DNA from: Alentia gelatinosa
Lineage: Eukaryota; Annelida; Polychaeta; Phyllodocida; Polynoidae
Direction of reading: 5' to 3'
DNA length: 64,000 nt
Assembly: GCA_950022655.1 (NCBI GenBank)
Contig: OX465581.1
Location: 28,305,300 to 28,369,299 of the forward strand
The notes beneath the pieces were generated by a model. The model was not told the DNA's origin. It worked only from the letters and a program-made list of their open reading frames with translations, and ran no database searches. The translations under genes and the position numbers were made by a program. Below, piece by piece: positions 25,071 through 37,070 of the stretch; position 1 is the first letter of the stretch; each line of letters starts with the position of its first letter.

Positions 25071-25207
25071 TCAGTGCAAATAAATGCAACTTAGCAGATG
25101 GTGTATTAAGTGTAATCATCACCAGCGCTTTCCATAGACAAGGAGCCGCCCTATGTCATAATGATCGGGCCTCCGTCACAGGGGTTAACTCTGATGTCAC
25201 TCAAATC

Positions 25208-25238
25208 ACGCGCTCTGGTCTTGGAAGTCAGAGCGCGT
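25208..25238. repeat. Perfect 10-bp GC-rich stem with 11-base loop
   Basis: ACGCGCTCTG (25208-25217) is exactly complementary to CAGAGCGCGT (25229-25238). No gene end is adjacent to suggest a terminator or histone-type 3' stem, so this is recorded only as a structure. Confidence 0.5.
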
Positions 25239-28010
25239 CGACATAATGGTGAAGACCGACGGTCGTTTACGTGGATAGAATATCTATACTCTGCCCTAAT
25301 ATAACGTATTAGTTGGACTAGAGACTTAGGCGAATGTATTTAGGTCTGAGGTTGGACCCTTCGCCACTTGCATGCAATGACATGCAGAAGTCTCAGTCCC
25401 AATAATTGCTTCAGTTAAGATATAGTGAGCATCAATCGTGAAACAACAACTAGTAAATTTGGCCTTCCACCTTTCTTAATTTCTAGATGACTTTGCCGAT
25501 TGAGCAGTTAGGGTGTTACTTATTGTGCCGCTTCGATAGTTTTGTACACACGGTAATTTCTGATGCAGATCCCAAACAGGATTTATTGGTACAAGGCAGC
25601 ATCTTCCTTTACACCTAGTGGCCCGAGAGCACAAAATCTAATAGGAGAGTACTGCCCTATATGACTGGCGCCCAGCCCACTGTCGGCTCATTCCGGGCCA
25701 GGGTCCAGCTGGCACTGCGAGACAATGTGTCTCCGGGTACCAGTTAGCGGCATTATTCCCCTGTATATGACGCCGTGTGAGGGAAAGAGAGGGGATGGAG
25801 GGGGTGGGTACCACCTCATGGGGGAAGTCATCAGAAGCGCCATTCTCAATGCAATCCTCCTCCAGGCCATTCCTGGAGGTCCCAAGTGCCCTGGATGACG
25901 AGCCCGGAGAGAGCCAATCCCCTCCTCAACACCACAGCCAACTGTCACATCCTTCCGGTCCACCCCTCTATTCCGGTGTCTGCAAACACACACAAACACA
26001 CACCTGATTGCACCCCAACCCCTCCCCACGCGCCTAGAACGACGATCATAACCCCTCTCATCACGTCCTCTTCTTACACATTTGCGCAAAAAAGTGAAGT
26101 TACGGAAATAAAACTTAAAATTTGGTTTTTTTTCTCCCTTTTGTTTCTGTTTACTGGAACACAGATGCGACATGGCTTTCCCAAGAGACCCTTGTTTGGG
26201 GTCTTTATGCACGAGGGCTTTAAGTTTGTTTTGGCCCACTGAGACTTCCTGTCGCTTGGCACAAGTGGTGGTGTCGCTCTTCAGTTGTCATGGCGACACT
26301 AATTATGCAAAAAAGGCATTGGCGCTGTCTGGCTTGTATCAATGGTGGATCTGATGGAGGGAACACCAGGGCGCCGACGTGCGGACTGCTAGCGGAGGTG
26401 GGTGAGGAGGGGGTGAGGAGGGGTTGAGGGGTAGTTGGTGGGGTAGGGGGCGGGGATGAGCTGAACATGACAAGAGAAGATCGGCAAAGCAGCGACCCGC
26501 CTTTATGTTTGAATAATACTCATCGTTATCGCGACGGCGCTCTACAGACATTGTGCCGCCTGGAGGATCTAATACTAATGGATGTTGATGGAAATGGTTG
26601 AGTGTTTCGAATTGTTCAATAAGAATAATACCCACTAATATGGATATGCTTATAGCTGAATGAGAAATCAAATATGGGAAAAAATGTTAATAATGCAGAT
26701 GATATCATGCCACAAAAGCACTTATCTTGGGACCTTATCTTAATTACAGCGCTGGCGATCAGTTAAAAGGAAGAAGTATTCATTGTAATATCTACATTAT
26801 TCTAATTGATCAATACTAGATTTAACTCAGAAGCCATATCAATTTCCCATGCAGCAGTGCGGGGCCGACATCAGAGACTGTACTCAAAATAACACTTGAT
26901 GGCAGGTCCACCTGCACTTAATACCATTACTCATCTTGTTATTATTTAATGTTTGAGAACACGGTGTACATATATCTTCACCCATAAAATGCCTTCAGAT
27001 TTTCAATATTTCTGCAATGCTTTATTGTACAATGTTTTTATAGTTTGCAGGTCTCAACAGGTGGCAATCGGTACCTGGGGTCTAATGACTCTCATCTTGC
27101 TAAGGTCATTCTCACATGAAGTCATTGTTAATGCTAAGTTAATACTCTACAATATGTACAATTATATTGAAAAATATACATTAGTCATGTTACAGAATCT
27201 ATATTGAAGATATAAAGCGCTCGGGTCTTCAAATTGGTAACGTAATGCTTTTTCAACATTTCTTTATTGACCATTTCGGTTGCACTTCATTTCCATGATA
27301 TACTTTTCAGGTACAATGTTCAAGGTTATATGATCAATAAAAATGGCAACCTGTCAGCTGCTTTACAGCTTCGTGGTTTTCATGAGTGAGGCTTTTAATG
27401 ATACAGAAGGACGCTGCAAATAGGGTAACAATACCCGGTTGTGAGTTAGATAAAGGGAGTAACGTCCTAGAGATAATGTACATGTACTCGTTAAAAATCG
27501 ATGTGAACTGTATGGGATACCTCCTTGACCCACCCATGACAACTAGTCACAGTGAGTTTGGACAGCACACACAACCTAGCACTGACCCCACCTGGAAGGA
27601 CTGTTTCTACATTGGTGCGTCGATAATTAAAGCCAACAGCTCTCGACACGACTATAGGTCGGAGATGGTCACTTGAGCCAGGCCAGTCACTGAAATGCTA
27701 GTTCGCGTTAGCCCTGGATCGCCTCTCATTTACGCACCATCGTATCACAATTTGAATAATCAGATCGCTTCTCCTGAACGCTTTCAAAACAAATCACCGT
27801 CGAGGAAACAAGTTGGTTGAATGGGTGCTGGGATGAAGGGTGGCGCCAGTGGGTGGCGCGCATTCATTCAGTCAGTGCAGAAGGGTTATAACCATTATGA
27901 CGATCACGAAGACTAGGAAGAATTCGGAGGTAGCTGTGGCTCAGATTGCTTGTTTGTGGTTTAAAGTCCTAATTTAGGGTATATAGGGACCATTAAAGAT
28001 TTCAGCTTTT
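25239..28010. other. Unassigned sequence, no gene seen
   Basis: A GC-rich segment (25680-26060) and a G-rich segment (26385-26460) give long frames of low-complexity Pro/Ser/Arg composition on both strands. These are not convincing genes. The rest is AT-rich without features. Confidence 0.5.
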
Positions 28011-28326
28011 GTTTGTTTGTTTGTTTGGTTTGATCTAACGTCCAGTCAACCATTATAGGTCCTTACCAGACTTTCTCAAGGTTCTTTTACACCACCATGG
28101 TGGTGATCGAATCTATGTGATAAATTCAGGTAGAAATCTCACCCCTACACATAAACCAAGGTGAGAGTTCTTTTACTTCCCACACCACATAGACATGGTA
28201 TGCAAAGGATTGGCCTCTGATATAGCAGTAAATATCACTGTTGGGTGTGGCACTCGAACCCACAAAGTCCTACGACCTTGGGGTTACAAGTCCGGTGATC
28301 TAACCACTGAGCCAACTCCCCAACCA
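28011..28326 (-). mobile_element. Full-length tRNA-derived SINE, copy 2, with 16-bp target duplication
   Basis: This is the best-defined element in the window: 316 bp between identical 16-bp direct repeats AAAGATTTCAGCTTTT (27995-28010 and 28327-28342). On the minus strand the 5' head (about 28322-28248) is tRNA-like. It carries an RNA polymerase III A box TGGCTCAGTGG and a B box close to consensus, GGTTCGAGTGCC. The body follows and then a (CAAA)n tail, seen as TTTG units at 28011-28028. The body word CCTTACCAGACTTTCTCAAG is shared with the copy at 40.2 kb. It is non-coding, transcribed by Pol III when young, and needs a partner LINE for retrotransposition. The intact target duplication suggests a fairly recent insertion. 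Confidence 0.93.
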
Positions 28327-28342
28327 AAAGATTTCAGCTTTT

Positions 28343-30916
28343 CAATTTTGTAGACTTATTTCGGTAAATTCTATTCAATGTTTGCAACAATTTTATATAC
28401 TATCTAAGAGATGTGTCTCTTTCGTAAAGCTGATTATATAATTCTTTGGAATGGTCGTAAACAATATTTCCATGCTGTAGCTATGACACCAGAAAGCTTC
28501 ATTGATTCTGTACATGAACATCAGTATTTTGCAGTTTCCTATTATAGCTGAATTAAAATCCGTCTATTCCTCTGCTTAGGTGAGGTTATAGAAACGCAGG
28601 CGTTTTATGCGCCGCTCACTTCGTTGGTGTGTGTGAATACACTAGGGTATGAAGAATGATTTATCTCTGCGAGCAAGGGCTCATGGAAATTTTATATATT
28701 GAACAGTGTTTTTCACCTACTAACAAATTACTTATGGATTAAAATGAAGTCTGTGACATTTAAAATAAAATTGGAGACGTCACTTTAGGTGGTATTGAAC
28801 TTGTAACCAGTGAACAACCGCAAAATATAACAAGTAAATCATTGCAATTTCTCGTATATAAATATACTTCCTAAAAGAAAAAGAAAAGTGCACTTTCTCA
28901 AATCCCTTCATATCTCAGTGGGCCCAATGAAGTGTTGTGGATCACGAAGATAAGGACTATCGACTGGAGTCTCTGTAGCAGTGGTAAAGGTGCTAATGTC
29001 GACACCATCACATGTTTGTAGGCCGACGTGCCTCATTCAATGTTTTGCATTAAAATGGCTGGCACTTGGTTACTACGGTATTCATTTAGGGCTCACCCAG
29101 CTGGATTATCTTCAAGGACTGTATAGGCCAGTGTAGTTTATATCTTTAATTCCTAAAAGAAAATGCTATGAAACAATGTTCTTATAATGACATGCGGAAT
29201 ATATGTGCTCTAGGACTGCACCATAGAGAGAACGAAAATCTGCGCTGCTCCGTGAGGAAACAGGCACGAGAAAACAGCCGTGATTAGGCAGTGAGGACGG
29301 TAATCACCGACAAAAGATGAATCGTCGATGTCCCAAAGGCACTGACATAGGATGAAACATGGGTTCATGTGAGGATGAACTACGGGGACCCATGGAAAGG
29401 GGTGATGCCACTTTCATATGTGTAAAAACATGCCTTGAGCGGTATGCAAGACACCAAGCACACTCAGTGTTGCTCCACAAACGTTTAACCAGCAATGATA
29501 AGAACATTAATTCCGAAGGCTTATTTTGGGAAAGTCTTATCTATTTGTATGCAAATACTCGATACACGATCATTCTATGAGAGATTTTGTTTTCCGTTGT
29601 TTTCCGCTGAGCCATCGGCAGTGATGTTGTTAGTATATTAGCATCGAGAAATATTACATGAAATATCAGCTAAACTTATATTGCAATATGTCTTAGCACA
29701 TCGCACAGAAGGAGAGTGGCTATAATGAGATTTAAGATTCCGACCAAAGCCCACTCAATTTGGTCTAACCATCTCTATGATGGTCACGCACCCATTATTT
29801 CGTTTAAATTTATCGAGGTTTTATTAAAGGGCACTTTGGTCTCGTAACGGTATTGACAGATTGCCATGACACAGGTACATTTAAGCTGATTATCTGCGTT
29901 CAGAGTTGTATACAAAGGCACCAGCGAAAGATGTGATCTCACTGGTTTCTCACGAAATAAATCATGATAGAAAAAGTATGTCTGAGTAGATTAATACAAA
30001 AAAGAAAAGCAGGATTAAGTTTAGTACTACACGAGAATCTCACTCTCGTGGCCCTTCAGTCTCCATCCCTAGGTTTGGTTCACTCTATCTCTATGTGCGG
30101 GAGAATCTCCAAGCGGATCCTACCGTAATTTACATGTTTTATATGAGGTAGGTAAAAAGTCGGTAGCGTACAGAATCAATCGCCATCTCAATCTATTCCT
30201 AACTCTTTACGCTCCACTTCCTGGTTGCAAATCATCAGTCACGTGACGACTTACCAGCGTCCAGTTCAGCCCCAGAAAACCCCACCACGGAGCGCCACCA
30301 ACGGGAGAATGTGGTGCTCATAACAGTCTCCTATGTACATGTATGTACCACTTCCGGTTGTCACCCTGTATGGTGTCAATATTATTTTGGGAGCTACAAT
30401 CAAGACAGTTTGAGAATGCGAATGCAAATCTGCTTGGGGAATGCCTACACACCCCACCGCATGTCTGGGGAAATATAAAATGTTGCAAGCTTAAAGCGCA
30501 AATGAGCTCTAGAGCAGTACAACAGTTCCGGTGGTGTCCTCTTGTGGGTGATGGTTCTGTTAATGGGGGCATACTGATAGTGGTGGACAAAGCCTCTCCT
30601 TTCACCTCAATTGGCAGCTCAGACACAGACGTGTAACTCTGCTGATTATACGTATAAACTGTCACTATGTACTATACACAACGGCAAATTGTCTCAGTTT
30701 CTCGCCCTGACCCCGAGCAACACTGGCCCGATGGTTTCCGTTCTTTTCAGCTGTCCCTGCTCTTGGCCTTCTCTATACTTTACCCCCAGTCCTATGAACT
30801 ATTTCCATCGCCACCGCCCATTTCCGCAGCCATACATAGTGAATAATAGACAGCGGCAATCCTAGATGAGCAGTTTGCTGGCAGCTTATACCAAGGCAGC
30901 CAAAGGCGGAATTGTT
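28343..30916. other. Unassigned AT-rich sequence, no gene seen
   Basis: Frames are at most 115 codons with no resemblance to known proteins. No repeat unit shared with the rest of the window was found in this stretch. Confidence 0.55.
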
Positions 30917-31252
30917 TTTATTATCCACCTTATACAAAGTGTCCATAGAAAACACATAGGGCGTTTGTATGGACATACCCGGCGCATATATATATGTTGT
31001 ATGCTCCGGGTGGCGCATTCGGAAAAATAGTGCGTATGGAAGAATAGTGCATAGCTAAAAAGAACTGATATTGACAAGCCACTTGTCCAGAAAAGGTGGA
31101 TAATAAATACAATATAGACTGTTTTCAGATAAAAGCGGTTGTATGCTCCTCGGAGTTGACTCTCCGCAATATCCTCGCATATACTCGGATATTACTACGC
31201 GTCAACTCCTCGGAGCATACGGCCGCTTGTATCTGAAACCAGTCAATATTGT
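30917..31252 (-). mobile_element. Foldback element family B, copy B1 (reverse orientation)
   Basis: A 336-bp element, the reverse complement of copy B3 (55192-55527). The terminal-repeat module lies at 30917-31107, between TTTATTATCCACC (30917-30929) and GGTGGATAATAAA (31095-31107), a perfect 13-bp inverted pair. The palindrome follows at 31109-31252 with outer ends ACAATATAGACTG and CAGTCAATATTGT. The word GTATGCTCC or its complement occurs in both palindrome arms (31141-31149 and 31212-31220) and again in the module (30999-31007). There is no coding capacity and no obvious target duplication. Confidence 0.82.
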
Positions 31253-31404
31253 GTATGTATTGTTTATCATCTTGTACAATACATGGCACACTAGATTACA
31301 ATATCCTAGCAATTATTTTAGATCTGCAGGGGAATATAACATAAACTATAAACATATATGTCGGTGGAAATAAATATATCCACAACACTAATGCTGCGAA
31401 CTGG

Positions 31405-31690
31405 CTAAATGAAACTCAAGGATCTTGTGTGATTCCCATGTGTAAAGGTGACAGACATTGATGCCTCACGCTCATCTATAAGACATCTGGGGTTGTTCTC
31501 AGTCCCCGAAGACGTACAGGACGACACCACTGGAATGCCAACCATGTCCGGCGGCCTCTCCATCATGTCAGATGGAATACATTCAGTGCCGAAATAGCCA
31601 TTCCCACGGCAAAATGAAATCATCAGAGGCCCAGGGCTCCCGGGGATCGAACCCAACACTTCCCGATCAATGGCCCGTACGACTATCCAA
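31405..31690 (-). mobile_element. Possible tRNA-headed SINE of another family
   Basis: On the minus strand there is a perfect-looking B box, GGGTTCGATCCCC (near 31646-31658), about 25-30 bases downstream of a TGGATAGTCG word that could be a poor A box. The sequence further 3' includes GTCTGTCACCTTTACACATG. I see no target duplication and no second clear copy. The segment at 36.8-37.1 kb may be a distant relative. Confidence 0.35.
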
Positions 31691-32979
31691 TATGCCTTTC
31701 AGATTCGTCTTTGGAAAGACCTGGCCAGTACGTGGTGTCGCTACTAATATAGAAATATCGTTATTTTCCCAAGATTTGGTAGAATAGAAAAAGCGAATAC
31801 AAGGACAGTATGCCAGGTCTAAAGATGGGGATGGTTTGACATTGCTGTCTCAATTTTCTGAGTGGTCCACCTATCAGGTTAGCTTTCGTGCAAATGCCTG
31901 GGGTGTCAGTGTATAGACGAATCTCTATCTATTTTCCCAACCACCTTTAAGAGACATAATATCAATCCCTGCACCGATAAGAATATGAACACCGTGGAAT
32001 GATTTACTGAGAATCTCTGTGCAAAATGCTCATTTCCTTTTTTCGTGCTGAATAGTCCTATCAACTCTTTTCTACAATTTATCCATTCCCCAAACTAAAA
32101 TTTCCTAACACAAACATGCAGAAAGATTTATAGCAGGGTCTAAAACATATACCTGTCAACATTCCCATGTAACGTGCGAGGGAAAGATATCCCGGAATAA
32201 ATGTCCGAGATAGTATACCGTGCAAAGGTCATCAAATATACATCTGTGAAGGAGGGTGAAGGGGAAAATACAGACAGAAGAGGTTCTAAGAAGCCTGGAC
32301 CATCAAATATCCCCAACGATATATACCTCCACTCTATCATTATACGATTAGTATCTAGCAGAGAAATAATTACCAGCATGATTAATAGAAGCCTTGAATA
32401 CCCAAAGGTCATTACCTTGGGAATACCTTAGGAATAGTACTGGCAATATTCATTAAAATGTCCAATATATGCTTTACAAACATAGTACATATGATCCACC
32501 TATTCCATAGAGCCTAAGAGAAGGTCAGTTTTCACTGTTCACAAGATCGATCTTAAAAAAGGTCTGGCAAAGAAGAGGGCTTCCTAAGATTTAATTCACA
32601 GCAGTATCTTCCCTCTTAGATTCAAAATTGTAATACGAAATTATGAAAGGTTATAATACTGATAAAAACATAGTTTTGGATTAGATATTCTTTAAAACGT
32701 ATTACTGTTGTGAATTGAAAACAATAATACAGTAGATAAATCTAAAAAAACATATCATTACTGTTAGTGAGATTCAAGCTGAATGTAGTTTGAAAGTCGA
32801 TGGTTGCAACATGAAAAATGAAAATATATCAAATCAAAATGTTCTGAAGGTTGACTTATCCTGAGTCTCTGTAGAAAGAGAACTACTTCAAACTCCCCAA
32901 AAAGTGAGACGGACAAGGTGAACAAATCCTACTTTCAAGAGATAGTGTTTTTCTCCCTTGGTGAGATCAGCTTAGTTCT
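31691..32979. other. Unassigned AT-rich sequence
   Basis: No gene or repeat recognised. It may contain the 3' untranslated part of the minus-strand LINE relic that begins at 33.4 kb, but no terminal poly(A) or target duplication is visible. Confidence 0.5.
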
Positions 32980-33378
32980 TTAGCATTTAGATATGAATCC
33001 TGAGCTCGAGTAGTAAGTTGAGCATTGCCTAGTGGTCGAGTGACATGCAGGGATCCCTGATTTGTGTTTCAACACATTTCTAAGCCCTTGATTTTGTTGC
33101 TTTTGCAGAGTGTCTAAGTGATTTCTTGGTCCCTCAGTCATGAAGTATACACAATAATTGAAGAGGAGTGCAATAGTTGTTCGGTATATTTTAATACTGA
33201 CATTCTTATTTATAAACAGCCTGATATTGCTAAGCTTAGAAAGACTGCAATTCACTTTATTTATAGTATTGTTGAGTATTCTGCCCCAGTCAAGGTTATA
33301 ATCCAGATACACGTATATTCCTAGATAGCTAAAATCTTTGCTCCATGGCACTTTCTCTTCGTAAATCTTTTAGTTTGA
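32980..33378 (-). pseudogene. LINE reverse transcriptase C-terminal fragment (minus strand)
   Basis: The minus-strand translation starts after a stop near 33378 and includes FSYLGIYVYLDYNLDW, then KVNCSLSKLSNIRLF, a KIYRTTIALLFNYCVYF segment and DTLQKQQNQGLRNVL. This is the typical order just after the YADD palm of non-LTR retrotransposon reverse transcriptases: the F-x-YLG-I...LxW strand, then a helix with I-YxxxI-P-L-YC, then LQ-x-QN-x-LR. The palm with the catalytic Asp pair is missing upstream and no full ORF remains, so it is a dead 5'-truncated copy. It belongs to a different LINE lineage from the relic at 53.2 kb, judged by the low similarity of the same region. The initiation codon is GTG, so no real start is implied. 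Confidence 0.8.
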
Positions 33379-36300
33379 GAACTCCAAGATTTTCTTCAAC
33401 CATACGCTGTTACAAGTGGGAATCCGGTATTTGCACCTTTTCACAAGACCTATAAACCATTGGGCTCTTCAAACCATCACCACACTAATTAATATAGAGA
33501 GCTAATTGGGGCATTTAGCATAGAGAGCTAACCCAGCTTCTTTTATTATGACATAACATACCATGATAGTAATGTATGCGACTTTATGACATGTAGACGT
33601 TAGCTCCCTCTGTGTGACCAATCACGACAGAGAATCAATTTACCATAACTGAAATATGTAGGAATGATATTTCATCCAGTATGGGAATTCAGTTTGATCC
33701 CAATTACTACACGCCAGGATATTTGGCTCAGTATATTCTGCAAACGGAGACCCATGGTGTGGGCACCTTGAAGCAGCTCAGAGCACTGGTATTGGTGCTA
33801 AACAAACTATGGTCTACTGATCCTTTAATTGTTCCCGACAAGCAACAAAAAGAGAGCCGTTGTCCTAAAGGTCAAGGACAGCTGAACACCATTGGGTTTT
33901 GCCTTATACACTAAAGGCAGCACCAAGGTTCATGATACTACCTGATAAACCTAATACATTCTTTTTAAAGATTCAAGGCGGATAATGCCCTATGACATTC
34001 TCCAGCTTAGATTAGATATTGCTTTGCGGTATTATTTATAATATTTTGGATATATTCCATTGCTGCATGCGATGGACTTAGGGAAAACGCAGGACTTTAT
34101 AAGGTTGTTAACTCTTTCAAAACCAAAATTCCGGTTGCATAAAGGCCGGTGTATTGATTACAGAATTCCGATTGACGAGGTAAACCGATGAAAAATAATA
34201 TTTACTAGTGCCTTCTGTTTGGCAGGAGAAACAAAATGTCTCTTCCATACACAATTAAGTATATAGCGAAACAGAATTTTAGAATGCAATAATAGTGTGT
34301 CATTATGGAAGATTTTCACACGTGGTTGAATGCTACCTGTGATCCTAACACCGGTACATACTTTTGGGGTTGAAAGAAAGAGATTCACAATCAAGAACGT
34401 ATAATTGCATATGTTAAACCTTTGAATTTTATATATTCAAAAAGCGTTTATTCAAAGAGAATCAACTATATCCCTGTTCGTATGATGCAACAATTTCAGG
34501 CAAAAGCATAGAGTTGAGAAGGTCTTGTGTTCTTTGGATGAAGATAAAGCTTTCAAGAAGTGGCTAAGATTGTTTAATAGCATGTAAACCTATTACTACA
34601 TAGTTACAACTGTAACATGGTTATAGATCATTCGGAATTTTATGTTACACATGACCTTATTAGAGAAAGCCCACTTATATTACAAGGTACTTCAAACAAT
34701 CGGAAGTGGAGGGCGTGTGTGTGCAGGACGAGCACAGAATGAACTAACAAGCAGGGGTAACTGCAATTTGAATTTGCCAATGGTGTTAAGTAAATTAATG
34801 TATCATTTTTTGTCCCTGTGAAAAGGTAATCTTTCCTATAAGTTCAATTGTCCATATGTGTAGTCCGATGCTCTGTGGTTTGATGCTGTGTTAAACTTGA
34901 TTATGTATATGTACTTGTAACCTTGTCCACAATATCTTATTATATGCCATTAGACTTGAGACACGACATTACATGGGTGGATGTATAGGGGACAGAGCCA
35001 TTGTTAGTTCATGAAGCAGTCACTAGGTGGTCGGGTGACAAACCTGTATTCTGGCTCTTTGTTCTTATGAAATTCAGCTGCCTTTCAATGTTTTACCAAG
35101 GTTCTTTTGACTCTCTACACCGATCCCAGAGCAGGAAGATATAATGCTAAAACCCAGGACATGATGTTTTTCACATGGAACTCTATTTACATATGTCAGC
35201 AAGGCAAGAAAAGTGACATTTCCCAATTATCACTCACTTCATTTGCACCTCCATTAGTGAAGAACACCTACTTTTTCACCTCCTTTAGTGAAGAACACCT
35301 ACTCGGGGGGCGTCATGTCGGCGCCCATGGATCATAGGCTATATGCCGTATACGTGTTTATACAATAGTAACAAACGTTTAACGCTTGTGCACTTTGATT
35401 TGTCTTAATTCCTTGTGCATGCTACTATATACAGATATATATGGACACATGTTGCTTTCTGATAAAGTTTGCTCCTGTAGTAATCATTGATATCATATGA
35501 ATGAAAACATATATTTCGTTATGTACAGGGATTTTCCTTAAACGACGAATATTGAACGCACTTCCTTTCTTTCCCATCGCTATCACTATATCGAAGTGAG
35601 CATTTACACGTCCCCCACGAATAGGCAGCGCCACTGGCGGTGGGAAGGTGCCGGTGGGAAGGTAGGCATCAAAGGGCAGCGCCGTGTTATGAAATGTGGA
35701 TGGTGTGCGGCCCAGAACAGCCCGGTATTACCTGTCAGCCGCCAGCTAGGCCCGCCGCCCCGCCATATAAAAAATTCATGTTCCTTGGGCCGCTGATGCG
35801 ACAGGACACTAAAGTGCCCGTAGGCGGCACTGGAAGGTGCAGCATCGACAGAAACTAGGACCCATTGCTCAGTGCCAGGAAGATCTGATGCCTCCCGTGC
35901 AATTCCCCTGAACCTCCTCGTAAAGGCAAAGCGTGACCCCGCCACAATTCTGTTTAGTGTTCGAAATGAAAAACACAACAGAGGAGAAATGCCGTTTCAC
36001 TTTCTGTGGGATTGGACATTTCAAGGTGAAAATGGAAGACGTCAGCCATTTTCTCGTGCGGGACTGAATTATTCAGTACGCTTCGCCGTCTTCAAAGGCG
36101 CACTTCTTCGTGAGACTACAAATAAAACGGCGACAAGAGGAAGCGGAACTTAATCATTTCTATTATGATCACTCCTTTTCGGATGCACTTGCACGACCAT
36201 CCATCATGGATTCTTAAATAGCACCTGTAATTCCAGTTGGGATTCAACACTGCATTGACATTTCCTAGAATAAAGAGACATCTGTGACTTGACTCAAATA

Positions 36301-36779
36301 CCGCCACCTGAGCCCCAGTAGAATTTGTGCGGCATGGTCGTTGATAAAGACAGGGTGTCTTCATATGTCTTATCTTTACCTTAGGATCTGAGGGAGAGGT
36401 GTTATTTGCGAGGTCTGTTGTATCCCTCAGCGACCTCATGATATGCGACCATCCTAAAGGAGAGTGCCAGATACTGCAGATCTGTGTTTTATGATGATAC
36501 AGCGCTCAGGAAACCAGATTCTATTGGAGAAACAAATCTTTTCATACGTAGATGTAAATCTACATGGTCTGTATTTACCATGCTTATGAATGATATAGAA
36601 ATGATAAATTAGCCAGGGTGCCCCCTGTTGGTAGGAAACGTATCGTTCATTCCGAGTTAGAGGAAATTCCCTGAACTTAAAATGATCAGATGGTAAAAGA
36701 TCCTTTCTAAAAGTGGTCATACGATTGGTGCCACTGAGAACTGAGAAATCAAGATTCCCGAATGTCATTATTCATGTTT
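33379..36779. other. Unassigned sequence, no gene identified
   Basis: The 124-codon minus-strand frame at 35604-35978 lies in a GC-rich pocket and has no family resemblance. A two-copy 27-31 bp tandem repeat is listed separately. Otherwise AT-rich and featureless. Confidence 0.5.
35246..35303 (+). repeat. Two-copy tandem repeat, ~31 bp
   Basis: Two adjacent units share TTAGTGAAGAACACCTACT preceded by CACCTCC. The first spans 35246-35276 and the second 35277-35303. A simple local duplication. Confidence 0.8.
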
Positions 36780-37070
36780 CCTTTTCGAGTGGGACCCCAC
36801 ACATAAAGAATGATGAACACATCGAATGGGTGACATTCACATCCTTTGATTCTTCTGCATAGGTAGGATGGTGGCAAGTAAATTGGTTCAGTCATTTGAC
36901 AATGGGTGACAGCGGGATATGTCTCACCACTCAAATGACGTATTGATGTATGGTGGCATGCCCAGAGAGAAGGGGGGCAGTGGGCCCAATTTGACGTCAG
37001 GGGATCCAAGGATCGAATCTCAAACGCTGACGTGATAGCACAATCAGACACTCTGTCAGGGTGTGGGGTG
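36780..37070 (-). mobile_element. Possible SINE-like segment with degenerate tRNA head
   Basis: On the minus strand, GATTCGATCC (near 37009-37018) resembles a Pol III B box, and GACAGAGTGTCTGA lies about 40 bases upstream. The downstream GTCACC-containing segment is reminiscent of the 31.4-31.7 kb segment. Evidence is thin and no target duplication was found. Confidence 0.25.

Noticed and set aside
25208..25238. Perfect stem as a histone 3' stem-loop or terminator
   Set aside because: The loop and stem sequence do not fit the histone consensus and no gene ends beside it.
25688..26239. 183-codon minus-strand open frame, the longest in the window
   Set aside because: Its residues follow the local GC and pyrimidine bias and no domain is visible; the opposite strand also has a long frame.
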